A stretch of DNA of 64,000 bases from GCA-958296115 sp965222445 (GTDB taxonomy: Bacteria; Chloroflexota; Dehalococcoidia; Lucifugimonadales; CAJWER01): assembly GCA_965222445.1 (NCBI GenBank), contig CBDCTY010000002.1:558001-622000 (forward strand), written 5' to 3'. Below are positions 34,726 to 44,558 of the stretch, in pieces. The translations under genes were made by a program, and so were the position numbers. A model generated the notes under the pieces. That model worked only from the letters and a program-made list of their open reading frames with translations, was not told the origin of the DNA and ran no database searches. Position 1 is the stretch's first letter; each line of letters starts with the position of its first letter.

Positions 34726-36093
34726 CTACACGCAGTGGATTACGCCTACGCCCCATTGGGGCACCGTGGCATGGAAGTGTTCGCCATCCCGGGCAAGCTC
34801 TGCACCCGTCAGGAGGTCGCAGGTGGTGGAGACGGACCAGCCGGGCGAGAAGGACACTCTTGCGTCGCGTGGTTCGACGTTGAACAGAAAGAGCAGCCGC
34901 CCGCCATGGGCGGACTCACGGACTACTGGTATCACGCGGTCTCCGTCCATGGCGACCGAAGCCTCGATGTCTAATTCCGCCAGCACTCCGAGCAGGATGT
35001 CCGGGCTGCCCACGCCGCCGAAGCCCGCAGCCAGGCTGAACCCGTACCAGGTGCACCTGCCGCCCGCAGTCCTTACGGCGACGGTCTGGCCGTCGATGGA
35101 CGCGATGGCTTCCGCGCCGGGCAAGGGATCCAGGATGGCGTATCCGGTCGATGACTCGAAGGGCAGGCTGCCGTATAGCGTCTCCACGGCAGCACGCCCC
35201 TGTGATATGTCGACGTCGGTTACGCCCGAAAAGTCTGCCACTCGGACCCCGAACGTCGTACCGAGTCCCTCCGGTGGGTCGTAGCTCGAAAGGCCGTTGT
35301 CGGAGTACATGCCCAGACTGCCCGCCGCCACGAGCCTTACCGTAGGGCTGTCGGCCAGCGTCCGGGCTATCCTGTCTCGGACTTCGTCGGTCATCAGCGC
35401 AACGTTGGACAGGATCACGAGATCGTAGCTGGCCCAGTCGTGCCTGGGAGTCACGATGTCAACCGGGATACCGTTCTCCCACAGCGTGCGGTAGGTCCCG
35501 CGCAGATCGGCAAGGAAGCGGTCGCCCTCGCCGTTCATGGTGAACAGGTCGTGGGACGGCTGGTGGTTGACGATGGCTACCCTAGCCTTCGGAACGCGCA
35601 GCGGCAGGTGTTCGGCGAGACCGTCGATCTGGGAGATGGCCTCGGATACGGCTTCGAGGCGGGCTGTCGGGCGTCCGTCCAGGGTCGCCAGGTTGTAGCC
35701 GGGCGACTCGAACGCGACGTGGTCGGGCCGGTACTGCCAGAACATGGCCCCTGCGGCCCCGTGGGCGAGGGTCATCCAGAGCAGGGTGGTGAGCTCGCGG
35801 GGGTCGGTCTGCTTCTTCCACGTGACGCCGCCGGGGGACATACCGGAGTATATCTCCTCGTTCCACCAGCGACTTCCCTTCCCTATCGCCCGCGACCACT
35901 CGAATGAGAAGGCGCGGTCGGAGATCTCGTAGGGGTCATCGCCGGTGAGCAGGTTGTTCGAGGGCATCGACATACCCCACGAGTCGGCGTAGCGGGCGCA
36001 CGTCTCGTCCCAGGGGCGCCACTGCCAGGGCCGGCTTTGCCGCGAGCAAGTGTCTCTGTTGCTTGCCGAGGAGTCTGGCACCGACATAGCCAA
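34726..36093 (-). pseudogene. 5'-truncated GH42-type beta-galactosidase
   Basis: From about residue 30 (DETCARYADSWGMSMP) the 455-residue ORF matches the end of a GH42 TIM barrel (SFEWSRAIGKGSRWWNEEIYSG, MFWQYRPDHVAFESPG) followed by the trimerisation domain and C-terminal beta domain. GH42 enzymes usually have about 650-700 residues, so roughly 250 N-terminal residues including the acid/base side of the barrel are gone. The first 30 residues are unrelated and arise from the junction near 36010. It can hardly be an active glycosidase. A remnant on the other strand adjoins it, so a rearrangement probably cut both. Confidence 0.65.
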
Positions 36094-36226
36094 AGTACCC
36101 TTGATGTCTTACAGGCCTCCTGTACGACCACTGCCGCTGGAGGTCATGTGGCCCCATGAAGAGACGGAGCAGATGCGCAGGGACTGGCCCAAGTGGTTCA
36201 GCCCAACGAATCAGGTGCTGGGGTAG
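36050..36226 (+). pseudogene. C-terminal remnant of an unidentified gene
   Basis: A plus-strand frame reads coherently from about 36050 to the TAG at 36224-36226 (AKVPLMSYRPPVRPLPLEV, then EETEQMRRDWPKWFSP). It looks like the tail of a real protein but has no proper start, and it overlaps the junction that truncates the GH42 gene. Family not recognised. Confidence 0.3.
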
Positions 36227-36306
36227 GCGCAGGGCCTTTCCAAAGTCGTCACAATGCCATAAGAGGGGGATCTGGGAAATCCCTTCTCCCTCAATGGGAG
36301 AAGGTT

Positions 36307-36408
36307 ATACCAAGTCACCGTGATGCCGCCGTATATGTGCGGCCAGGGAGTGGGTTCCCGCCTTCGCGGGAATGACGGCTTTACGGCGCGCTCAAAACGA
36401 AATGGTAT
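36307..36408 (-). mobile_element. MITE-like repeat, short form (102 bp)
   Basis: ATACCAAG to ATGGTAT without the 24-bp central insert; the core is a simple TTCCCGCC-TTC-GCGGGAA hairpin. It ends 4 bp before the first codon available to the CRTAC-like ORF. Confidence 0.85.
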
Positions 36409-36412
36409 TAGG

Positions 36413-37333
36413 ATGAGGGTGACTGACTTGTATCGGTCAACGCCCCCTCACCCCCGTATCGAGTACGATATAGGCAGGGAGGTCCAGCCGAACGTCCTGT
36501 GGCGGAACGACGGCGCCGGGCAGGGCGGTGTCTGGACGTTTACGGACGTCTCGAGGACCTTCGGGGCCCAGGCCAGGATGGACGGCATGGGCCTGGCCGT
36601 GGGCGACTATGATCTCGACGGGTTCCTCGACATGTTCATGACGAACATCAACGACAACGTTCTGCTCAGAAACAGGGGAGACGGCACAGGTTTTGTCGAC
36701 ACCACAGATGACGTAGGCGTAGGCATCGGCATGATCGGACTCAAGGTAAGAATCTCCTGGGGTACGTTTTTCTTTGACTACGACAACGACGGGGATGAGG
36801 ACTTGTATGTCGTCAGTGGCTATCTTGGGGACGACGTGCAGCCTGCGAACCCCCTCGACCAGCCTAACGTGCTGTTCCGAAACGACCGTGATGGGAGTTT
36901 TCTCGACATCTCCCCAGGGAGTGGGGCAGATGACCAAGGCATGGGACGGGGAGCAGTTTTCTTCGACTATGACAACGACGGCTGCCTCGACCTTCTCGTC
37001 TCGAACTATGGCCAGACAGCCAGGCTGCTTCAGAACGCGTGCGAGTCGGGGAACAACTGGCTTATCGTCGATGTCCAGGGAACGGCTAGCAACAGGGACG
37101 GTATCGGCGCCAGGATAACAGTGACTTCCGGAGGCACATCCCAGATCAGAGAGGTGGCAGCCGGAGGCAGCCAGATGGGTCAGAACATGCCGGGGGCCCA
37201 CTTTGGACTGGGGACCGCCGATACCGTGGACTCACTGACCGTCAGGTGGCCCAGCGGCAATGTCCAGACCATCACTGGCGTGTCTGCCAACCAGCGCCTC
37301 ACGATCGTCGAGCGCGACTCAAAGAGCAGGTAG
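36413..37333 (+). pseudogene. CRTAC1-like VCBS/ASPIC-UnbV repeat protein, 5'-truncated
   Basis: From about 36485 the product is a clear FG-GAP/VCBS propeller piece with three calcium-type motifs (GDYDLDGFLD, FDYDNDGDEDLY, FDYDNDGCLDLL) and a C-terminal ASPIC/UnbV domain (GARITVTSGG, ending LTVRWPSG). Such proteins normally have 500 or more residues and a signal peptide. Here the 5' part is replaced by the MITE at 36307-36408, and the frame runs on into that repeat to 36320. ATG 36413 is the first non-repeat start. Expression and export are doubtful without a signal peptide. Confidence 0.6.
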
Positions 37334-37611
37334 AGCACAGCGTAGGTGCAGGTTCCCCGCTTGGCATCTGCCGATGATAGTGATGATTATCCGAACCATG
37401 GAAGCCATTTGCCAACAGGGATGCTCCGTGCGATCACCAACAAGCCGCGAGTCCGAAGGCCAGGACCGCGTTAGTCGGCACAGTCGACCGTCTTCGGCCT
37501 CCAGCCACCCATAGTATGGACGGGTAGACGGGGCGGATGGCCTTGCCGGTGCTTTGTGGTATGTTGATGCGGTCAGCGCGCCGGGAGGGAGACCCTCAGA
37601 GGAGTAGGCCG

Positions 37612-38838
37612 ATGGTCTCAGAGTTCGAGAAGGCAGAGACGCGTCCGGAGTTCTACATGCCTCCGCCGATGGACTTCCCCGAAGAGGGGACGTCCGAGGA
37701 GGATGTGCTGGAGGGGGTCGAGGAGATACTGGGCTCCATCCCGTACGAGATCGAGAACAACTTCGGCGTCAGCTACGTAGGGCCTCCGCATCCCATCACC
37801 CGGAAAGTGTACGAGCTCACGCTGGGCACGTTCTTCGTCGAGTGGGCCCGCGAGCTGCAGCCCGGCCCATACGAGATGGAGAAGCAGGCGGTGCGCATGA
37901 TGGCCTCCCTGCTTGGAAAGCCGGACGCCGTTGGGTTCATAACGAGCGGTGGCACGGAGTCGAACATCTCCTCGCTGCGTCTGGCGCGCAACCTCTCCCC
38001 TTCGGTATCGGCGCCGGAGGTGATCATGCCGGAGTCGGGCCACTACAGCTTCCACATCGGCGCGGAGATGCTCGGCATACGCCTGCGCGAGGCGCCGCTG
38101 GGCCCCGACATCCTTCCCGACATGAACTACGTCGAGAGCCTGGTCAACAAGAACACCGTTGGCCTGGTGTGCTCGGCGCCCGGCGGGGCCTTCATGGTCA
38201 TCGACCCGGTCGAGGAGTTCGCCGACCTCGCGCGGCGCAAGGGGCTATTCCTGCACGTCGACGGCGCCTTCGGGGGGTTCATACTGCCGTTCATGAGGGA
38301 GCTGGGGTACGACGTGCCGCAGTTCGACTTCAGTCTGCCGAGCGTGAGCACGATGATGACCGACGGCCACAAGCTGGGGATGATGCCGGTAGCCACCGGC
38401 TTCTTCATGGTCAGGGACGAGGAGATGCTGCAGGCCATCCCGACGGAGCGGACCGTGATCCACACCGTCACCGCCACCAAGCACGGCGAGCGCGCGGCGT
38501 CGGCCTGGGCCGTCCTGCGCCATCTCGGGCGCAAGGGCTACCTGGAGTCGACCCGGCACGTGCTGGAGGTCGTCGACTTCATGGCCAAGGGCATCGAGCG
38601 CATCGACGGGCTGCGCCTGGTCGTCCCGCCGTCGATCACGCTGGTGAGCTTCACGTCAGACAACTGCGAGCTGAGCAAAGTGCACGATGGGATGGTCGAG
38701 CGGGGCTTCGGGCACACGTACGGCACGGTCAGCGGCATCGAGTACATCCGCCTGTCGATTCATCCGCACCGCGACCTTGAGCACGCCGCGCGCTTCCTCG
38801 AAGCGCTGGAAGACTCCGTCAGGGCCGCACGCGCCTGA
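37612..38838 (+). CDS. PLP-dependent group II decarboxylase/lyase family protein
   Basis: A 408-residue fold-type-I enzyme of the glutamate/tyrosine decarboxylase and sphingosine-phosphate lyase group. SGGTESN (112-118) holds the phosphate, H144 stacks on PLP, D217 (HVDGAFGG) binds the pyridine nitrogen and K254 (DGHKLG) forms the Schiff base, so it should be active. Substrate could be an amino acid or a phosphorylated sphingoid-like base. ATG 37612 has GAGGAG 7 nt upstream, and the longer frame to 37537 lacks support. The propeller gene follows 34 nt later. The 37334-37611 gap shows nothing recognisable. Confidence 0.85.
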   Translation: MVSEFEKAETRPEFYMPPPMDFPEEGTSEEDVLEGVEEILGSIPYEIENNFGVSYVGPPHPITRKVYELTLGTFFVEWARELQPGPYEMEKQAVRMMASLLGKPDAVGFITSGGTESNISSLRLARNLSPSVSAPEVIMPESGHYSFHIGAEMLGIRLREAPLGPDILPDMNYVESLVNKNTVGLVCSAPGGAFMVIDPVEEFADLARRKGLFLHVDGAFGGFILPFMRELGYDVPQFDFSLPSVSTMMTDGHKLGMMPVATGFFMVRDEEMLQAIPTERTVIHTVTATKHGERAASAWAVLRHLGRKGYLESTRHVLEVVDFMAKGIERIDGLRLVVPPSITLVSFTSDNCELSKVHDGMVERGFGHTYGTVSGIEYIRLSIHPHRDLEHAARFLEALEDSVRAARA

Positions 38839-38872
38839 CCGACCGACGATTACTCCACAGAGGAGCGATATC

Positions 38873-41800
38873 GTGCAACTGACCCCGGACCTGCTGCAGA
38901 GCTTCAGGTGGCGCAATATCGGGCCCTTCAAGGGAGGCAGGTGCGTGGCCGCGGCCGGCCACCCCACTGAGCCGACGGTCTTCTACATGGGCTGTGTCGG
39001 GGGGGTCTGGAAGACCGAGGACGGCGGCGCATACTGGGAGAATATCTCGGACGGATACTTCAAGACCTCGGCGGTGGGTGCCCTGGCAGTCTCCGACTCC
39101 GACCCCAACGTCATCTACGTGGGCATGGGCGAGTCCTGCGTGGCAGTGCCTAGACTCCAGTGGACTGCTCAGGCGGACGGCATGTACAGGTCCACCGATG
39201 GCGGGCGAACATGGGCCAACGTCGGCCTCTCGGACACGCAACACATCGCCCGCGTTCGCATCCACCCCGAAGACCCCAACCTAGTGTACGCGGCCGTGCT
39301 CGGACACCTGGAGGGACCTGACGCCGAGCGGGGCGTCTACCGCTCCGTCGACGGCGGGGCGACCTGGGAGCGGGTGCTGCACGTGTCAGATCGGGCCGGC
39401 GCCATCGACCTGTCCATCGACAGCAGCAACCCCCGTGTCTTGTACGCGTCGATGTGGGACGTGCGGCGCAGCTTCTGGTGGAGCCACAGCGGCGGCCCCG
39501 GGACCGGGATATACAGGAGCGCAGACGGCGGCGACACTTGGACCGAGCTTACGGGCAACCCCGGCCTGCCGGAGGGCGTAATGGGCCGCATCTCCGTGGC
39601 GGCGGCCCCGCGCGCGGGCAGGGTATTGGCGCTCATCGAGGCCGAGAAGGGCGGGCTGTACCGGTCGGACGACAGCGGGGAATCGTGGAAGCTGCTATCG
39701 GATGACCCCGACCTGACCAACCGGCCTCACTACTACAACCACCTGTTCGCCGATCCGGTCGACCCGGAGACCGTCTACATCCTGAACTCCAAGGTGCACC
39801 GCTCCCTGGACGGCGGACGCACCTTCCACGACGTTACGGCGACGCACGCCGACCACCACGAGCTGTGGATCGATCCCCGAAACCCCCGTCGCATGATCAA
39901 CGGCAACGACGGCGGGGCCTCCGTGACGTTCAACGGCGGCGAGTCGTGGTCGAACATATACAACCAACCCACGGGCGAGTTCTACCACATAACCACCGAC
40001 ACCCGGTTCCCGTACCGCGTCTACGGCACCCAGCAGGACAACTCAGCCGTATCTGCGCCGTCGAGGTCGAACCGGGGCGCGATCCAGTGGTGGGAGTGCC
40101 ACAACGTGGGCTCTTCGGAGAGCGGCCATATCGCCGTGCGGCCCGACAACCCGAACATCGTCTACTCGGGCGCGTACGGCAGCAACCGCGGGGCCGGCCC
40201 GGTCACCCTGCTGTACGACCATAGCTCCGGGGAGGTGCGCGGCATCTCCGCCTGGCCGGACGCCATATCCTTCACGTTCAAGGAGCGCAAGTACCGGTTC
40301 GCGTGGGACTACCCCATCGTCATCTCGCCTCACGACCCCGGCGTGCTCTACTGCGCGGCGAACGTCGTGTTCCGCTCCGAGAACGACGGCTCGAGCTGGG
40401 AGGTGATCAGCCCGGACCTGACGCGCAACGACCTGGAGGAGCCGGGGGACTTCGACCCGCTGACGGACATCGCGACCTTCGACCGGTGCACGATATCGAG
40501 GTTCGCCGAGTCGCCGGTGACGCCGGGCGTATTCTGGGCCGGATCAGACGACGGGCTCATTCACCTTTCGGTTGACGGCGGCTCGACGTGGAGGAACGTG
40601 ACGCCCGACGGCTTCCCGGAGTGGTCGATGGTGAGCAGCATCGACGCCTCGCACCACGACGCAGGCACGGCCTACGTCGCAACGACGAGGTACCAGCACG
40701 GCGACTACCGGCCGTACCTGTACAGGACCCGCGACTACGGCGCGACGTGGAGCCCGATCTCAGGCGGCATCTCGGACGTGGACTTCACCCGCGTCATGCG
40801 GGAGGACCCGGCCCGGCAGGGGCTGCTGTACGCCGGTACGGAGGGCGGGGTCTACGTATCCCTGGACGACGGGGAGTCGTGGAGCCCCCTGCAGACCAAC
40901 CTGCCACCGGTGCCGATCCACGACATGGTGGTCAAGGATGACGACCTCGTCGTCGGCACGCACGGGCGGGCGTTCTGGGTGCTGGACGACGTGACTCCCC
41001 TTCACGAGATGTCCATCCAAGTGGGGAACTCCAGCGCGTACCTGTTCAAGCCGAGGGACGCCTACCGCTTCCTGATCGAGCCGAACCCGTACGCGACGCC
41101 GGAACCGGGGCCCGACAAGTTCTACTGGCTCTCCCTGGGGATGCCGGCGACCTTCTACACGGACGCCACGCCGGAGGGGGCGCCCGTGCGGCGCTACCTG
41201 GACGCCGGCCCAAACCCGCCGGACGGCGTGGTCGTGACCTACTACCTGCGCGAGCAGCCTGAGGGTGAGGTCAGGCTCGTCTTCCTCGACGACCGGGGCA
41301 ACGAGATTGCGATGGCGTCCAGCGAGCCTGAGGACCCGGACGAGGTGCGGCTGTCGACGCGCCAGGGCGCCAACCGCTACGTGTGGGACATGCGCTACCC
41401 GAGCGGCCTGAGGCTGCCGGATGACAGGATCGAGGAGCGCCCGTTACGGGGCCCCTTCGCGCCGCCCAGCGAGTATCAGGTGCGGATCGAGGTTGGCGGC
41501 GAGGCGCAGACGCAGACGTTCCGCATCATGAGGGACCCACGGGTCTCCGCCACGGACGCCGACCTGCATGAGCAGTTCGAGATGCTGATCGAGCTGCGCG
41601 ACAAGCTCACGGAGTCGCAGCGGGACGTGCTCAGGGCCAGGGCCGTGCGCGACCAGGTAGACCAGTGGGTGCGCCGCGCCGAGGGACACCCCGGGCACGA
41701 GCGCCTGAGCGAGGCCGCGTCGGACCTGAAGGGGAAGCTCCTTGCCGTCGAGGGCGAGCTGGTGAACCGGCCGGACATTGGCTGGGTCGAGAAGAGGAAC

Positions 41801-42025
41801 CGGGGCACCCTGTTCGCCAAGAAGCTGAACGGCCGCTTGGCCGACCTGATAGACACGGTGGCCATCTCGTACTCGGCCCCTCCCAAGCAGTGCCACGACG
41901 TATATTCCCTGATCTCGAGGGAGATCGACACTCAGCTAACGCGCCTGAACGAGATCATGGACGGCGAGCTGGAGGGCTTCAGGTCCATCCTCGAAGAGCT
42001 GGAGGTCCCGCTCATCGCGCCGTAG
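38873..42025 (+). CDS. VPS10/BNR-repeat beta-propeller protein
   Basis: A 1,050-residue protein with many BNR/Asp-box repeats (TEDGGAYW, STDGGRTW, SVDGGATW, SADGGDTW, SDDSGESW, SLDGGRTF) that build one or two propellers over about residues 1-700, as in VPS10/sortilin-like 'glycosyl hydrolase' proteins. A beta domain (about 740-880) and a C-terminal helical, coiled-coil region (about 890-1040) follow. There is no signal peptide, unlike most family members. The GTG start at 38873 has GAGGAG 7 nt upstream. No sialidase catalytic set is evident, so enzymatic activity is not claimed. Likely co-transcribed with the PLP enzyme. Confidence 0.8.
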   Translation: MQLTPDLLQSFRWRNIGPFKGGRCVAAAGHPTEPTVFYMGCVGGVWKTEDGGAYWENISDGYFKTSAVGALAVSDSDPNVIYVGMGESCVAVPRLQWTAQADGMYRSTDGGRTWANVGLSDTQHIARVRIHPEDPNLVYAAVLGHLEGPDAERGVYRSVDGGATWERVLHVSDRAGAIDLSIDSSNPRVLYASMWDVRRSFWWSHSGGPGTGIYRSADGGDTWTELTGNPGLPEGVMGRISVAAAPRAGRVLALIEAEKGGLYRSDDSGESWKLLSDDPDLTNRPHYYNHLFADPVDPETVYILNSKVHRSLDGGRTFHDVTATHADHHELWIDPRNPRRMINGNDGGASVTFNGGESWSNIYNQPTGEFYHITTDTRFPYRVYGTQQDNSAVSAPSRSNRGAIQWWECHNVGSSESGHIAVRPDNPNIVYSGAYGSNRGAGPVTLLYDHSSGEVRGISAWPDAISFTFKERKYRFAWDYPIVISPHDPGVLYCAANVVFRSENDGSSWEVISPDLTRNDLEEPGDFDPLTDIATFDRCTISRFAESPVTPGVFWAGSDDGLIHLSVDGGSTWRNVTPDGFPEWSMVSSIDASHHDAGTAYVATTRYQHGDYRPYLYRTRDYGATWSPISGGISDVDFTRVMREDPARQGLLYAGTEGGVYVSLDDGESWSPLQTNLPPVPIHDMVVKDDDLVVGTHGRAFWVLDDVTPLHEMSIQVGNSSAYLFKPRDAYRFLIEPNPYATPEPGPDKFYWLSLGMPATFYTDATPEGAPVRRYLDAGPNPPDGVVVTYYLREQPEGEVRLVFLDDRGNEIAMASSEPEDPDEVRLSTRQGANRYVWDMRYPSGLRLPDDRIEERPLRGPFAPPSEYQVRIEVGGEAQTQTFRIMRDPRVSATDADLHEQFEMLIELRDKLTESQRDVLRARAVRDQVDQWVRRAEGHPGHERLSEAASDLKGKLLAVEGELVNRPDIGWVEKRNRGTLFAKKLNGRLADLIDTVAISYSAPPKQCHDVYSLISREIDTQLTRLNEIMDGELEGFRSILEELEVPLIAP

Positions 42026-42184
42026 CGGGGGTTGATAGAGGGACCGAAATGGTCTGCTATCGAGGAGTTCGCGGGATACCGGTACCGGGTAACAATTCCT
42101 CCAGAGGGATGTCATGCAATTGGCTAAGCGGTGAGCCCCAGCAAACCTCGTCCGACTTTGAAAGGGCCTGCTATTCTGTTTCTA

Positions 42185-42286
42185 ATACCAATTCATTTGG
42201 AGCGCACCGTAAAGCCGTCATTCCCGCGAAGGCGGGAACCCACTCCCTGGCCGCACATATATGGCGGCATCACGCCAAATTGGTAT
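42185..42286 (+). mobile_element. MITE-like repeat, short form
   Basis: ATACCAATTCATTTGG to TTGGTAT, with the simple CCCGCGAAGGCGGG core. Its right end contains the ATG and the first eight codons of the P-loop ORF at 42261. The 42026-42184 gap before it shows no gene. Confidence 0.85.
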
Positions 42287-42764
42287 AATCGGTGCCTCGG
42301 GCGCTGGGAAGACGGCTCTGGTTTCGGCCGCCCGGGCGCGTAGTCCGACCGAATCAGTAAGCTTTTGCCATTTTGACTCGATTGGAGTCCCATCCGTCTT
42401 TCCGGCTGGTTGGCAGGAAACGAGTACTCACCATTGGATCGAACGCATCGTCGCAGGTCAAGAAGATGCCGCTCTCGTCGTAATCGAGGGGTCGTCGGAT
42501 CTCCGCTTCGTGGAAGAGGCGTTCGCACACTTTCTCGTTGCGGATGGATATATGATTCTCGTGCACTGTGCGGAACGCGAAAGAAACAGACGCCTGACCG
42601 ACGACCGCAAACAGCCGGAGCTTGCTACTCGTCAAATGGACTCTTGGGCGCGATACCTCTACAAGCAAGCCCAACAAATGAGAGTCACGGTGCTTGACAC
42701 ATCAGGTCAGGCGTTTGACCAATCGTTGCATGCCTTATACCATTTCGTTTTGAGTGTGCCGTAA
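42261..42764 (+). CDS. small P-loop NTPase ORF bounded by MITE copies
   Basis: A 167-residue protein with Walker A GASGAGKT (11-18) straight after strand IGII, a second strand ALVVIEG and a late VTVLDTSG, resembling a nucleoside/shikimate-kinase-like or AAA-type P-loop fold. The start ATG and residues 1-8 (MAASRQIG) are encoded by the right end of the repeat at 42185-42286, and the last 9 residues and the stop lie inside the repeat at 42737-42861. No ribosome-binding site is visible. It is less GC-rich than its neighbours, suggesting transfer. It may be a functional chimera or a fragment; the core motif is intact. Confidence 0.5.
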   Translation: MAASRQIGIIGASGAGKTALVSAARARSPTESVSFCHFDSIGVPSVFPAGWQETSTHHWIERIVAGQEDAALVVIEGSSDLRFVEEAFAHFLVADGYMILVHCAERERNRRLTDDRKQPELATRQMDSWARYLYKQAQQMRVTVLDTSGQAFDQSLHALYHFVLSVP

Positions 42765-42861
42765 AGCCGTCATTCCCGCGAAGAGCCTGCCCCCGAGCAG
42801 TCGGGGGCGGGAACCCACTCCCTGGCCGCACATATACGGCGGCATCACGGTGACTTGGTAT
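42737..42861 (+). mobile_element. MITE-like repeat, long form
   Basis: ATACCATTTCGTTTTGAG to TTGGTAT with the CCCCCGA-GCAG-TCGGGGG hairpin variant. It provides the stop codon of the P-loop ORF. The 42862-43058 gap beyond it holds no gene I can support. Confidence 0.85.
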
Positions 42862-43058
42862 TAGAAGGAGAAATCGCGAGCATTCTCGAGACTCTAGGGC
42901 GACCACTTCCATAACTCTCGAAGAAGCAGAGATCAACATCTCGCGGAAGTACTCCATCTTCATCAAGTGTCAGGGCGGAGTGACCATAGGCCACGTGGTG
43001 TTAGTGTTCACTATAAGCGTTCAGGCTAACTGGTCAGCATGTATGGAGGTGGAAGGCG

Positions 43059-43895
43059 CTAGAGCGGCTGCCAGTGGTGTTTGCCGTGCCGGCGTCCAAC
43101 GCGCCCGAAGCCGGGGCTGGGAAAGTGGCCTCCGAAGCCCACCGCGCCGTCGATCTCCAGCCGCTTTACCAGCGCGGCGCGCGTCTCCGCCGAAAGGCGC
43201 GGGTTGTGGTCGGGCCGGGGCCGCCAGCCGGGCTCAGTGATCTGCGCCGGGTGGTGGATGGCGTCGCCCAGAACGATGCCCTTCTGCCTGCCGGACGAGA
43301 TGGCCACGGATGTATGGCCCGGCGTGTGTCCGGGAGTAGGGAGCGAGCTGACCTCCCCCGTCAACGCCGTCTGACCATCCATCAGCTCCATGAGGCCCAT
43401 ATCGGCCAGGGGCCTGACCTGTTCCCTGATGTAGTCGAGGGGGCTCATCCTGTCTCGCCGGTCGAAGAGGGCCCAGTCCGCCTTGGGGACCCAGTAGCGG
43501 GCGTTGGGGAAGGTCGGCTCCGCCTGTCCGCCGGCGCGCGTGACGCTCCACCCCACGTGGTCGGCGTGGAGGTGTGTGAGGACGACCATGTCCACGTCTC
43601 CGACGCCGATGCCGTTCCGTTCCAGGTCGGCTATCAGGCCACCAGTGGTCCCCTCCCACGACCCTGGTGGGCTCTCGCCGAGGCCGGCGTCCACCAGTAC
43701 GGTCTTCCCCTCCGACAGGAGCACGAAGGAGCCGAGGTTGAGCAGCAGCTCGTGGCCGTCCCCCAGGAGGCCCCGATAGGGTGTCCAGGCCTCCCTGGGC
43801 ACGTCCGGGAAGAAGTCGTCGGTCGCGAACGCGATGCTACCGTCGGAGACGGCAACCACCTCCACCTTGCCGACAGTCAGCCTGTTTCGTGTCAT
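43059..43895 (-). CDS. metallo-beta-lactamase-fold hydrolase
   Basis: A 278-residue MBL-fold enzyme with the binuclear zinc motif THLHADH (107-113: H108, H110, D112, H113), GHTPGHTS for the next histidine, LGDAIHHP for the bridging aspartate, and a late GGHFPSPGFG histidine. The layout fits N-acyl-homoserine lactonase-like or general thioesterase/lactonase members; the substrate is unknown. No signal peptide is present. ATG 43895 has GGAG 11 nt upstream. The DinB-family gene lies 34 nt upstream in the same direction, so the two may be one transcript. Confidence 0.85.
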   Translation of the reverse strand: MTRNRLTVGKVEVVAVSDGSIAFATDDFFPDVPREAWTPYRGLLGDGHELLLNLGSFVLLSEGKTVLVDAGLGESPPGSWEGTTGGLIADLERNGIGVGDVDMVVLTHLHADHVGWSVTRAGGQAEPTFPNARYWVPKADWALFDRRDRMSPLDYIREQVRPLADMGLMELMDGQTALTGEVSSLPTPGHTPGHTSVAISSGRQKGIVLGDAIHHPAQITEPGWRPRPDHNPRLSAETRAALVKRLEIDGAVGFGGHFPSPGFGRVGRRHGKHHWQPL

Positions 43896-43929
43896 TGCAG
43901 GAAGTACTCCGCGACCGGCGACCGCGCCG

Positions 43930-44394
43930 CTAGCCGGATAGTTGGGCCTTCACCAGGTCGCGAGTAAGCTGGGCCTGGCCGTAGTGCTCGGCAGCGTGGC
44001 GGGCGACGACGATCAGCAGCTCGCGGCCGGTGATGATCCCACGGTGGGGGCGGTCCCTCTTGCGGTCCAGCTCGGTTGGTGGCAGCTCCTCGATGGCGTC
44101 TGAAATCTGGTCCTTCAGATCGTTCCAGCGCGCTTCGATCTCTACGGCGGAGCTACCCCTAACCATGAACTCGGCATCGCGGTCGCGAGTGACGGGCAGC
44201 CCGCACAGCCCGTTCAGGAGGTTGTGCCGTACGTTGCCCATCGTGTGCGTGGCCAGGACGTAGAGGCTGTTGGCGTCGTCGAGGGGGCTCCAGTCCAGGG
44301 AGTCGCTGTCGAGCCCTTCGAGGCAGGCGACGAGCTCGTCGACGGTATTCCTGATATTGTGCCAGTAGAGGTCGATCTCCCGTGTGCTCTTCAT
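43930..44394 (-). CDS. DinB family protein
   Basis: A 154-residue four-helix DinB/DUF664 protein. Metal-type histidines are in VLATHTMGNVRHNL and ARHAAEHYGQAQLTRDL. The family includes thiol-dependent transferases, and the activity here is not known. ATG 44394 has a perfect GGAGG 6 nt upstream. It is only distantly like the DinB-like protein at 3581-4051. It precedes the MBL hydrolase gene. Confidence 0.85.
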   Translation of the reverse strand: MKSTREIDLYWHNIRNTVDELVACLEGLDSDSLDWSPLDDANSLYVLATHTMGNVRHNLLNGLCGLPVTRDRDAEFMVRGSSAVEIEARWNDLKDQISDAIEELPPTELDRKRDRPHRGIITGRELLIVVARHAAEHYGQAQLTRDLVKAQLSG

Positions 44395-44485
44395 TGGTGT
44401 CCTCCTACGTGGATGGAAAGGGCGCTAACAGTGGGCCAACTCCCAGACTGGGAAGTAGTAGATGTTGGAGACCTGGGTCCCAGAG

Positions 44486-44558
44486 TACCCCTGCCCGGAC
44501 TCGAACCGGGGCACACGGTTTAGGAAACCGTTGCTCTATCCGCCTGAGCTACAGGGGC
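44486..44558 (-). tRNA. tRNA-Arg (CCT anticodon)
   Basis: The minus strand folds as a 73-nt tRNA: 5' GCCCCTG pairing with CAGGGGT (one terminal G-U), a TAGCTCAG D-arm, anticodon loop TTCCTAA and GGTTCGAGTC in the T-arm. CCA is not encoded. A TACAAT box lies about 20 nt upstream. Confidence 0.93.
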
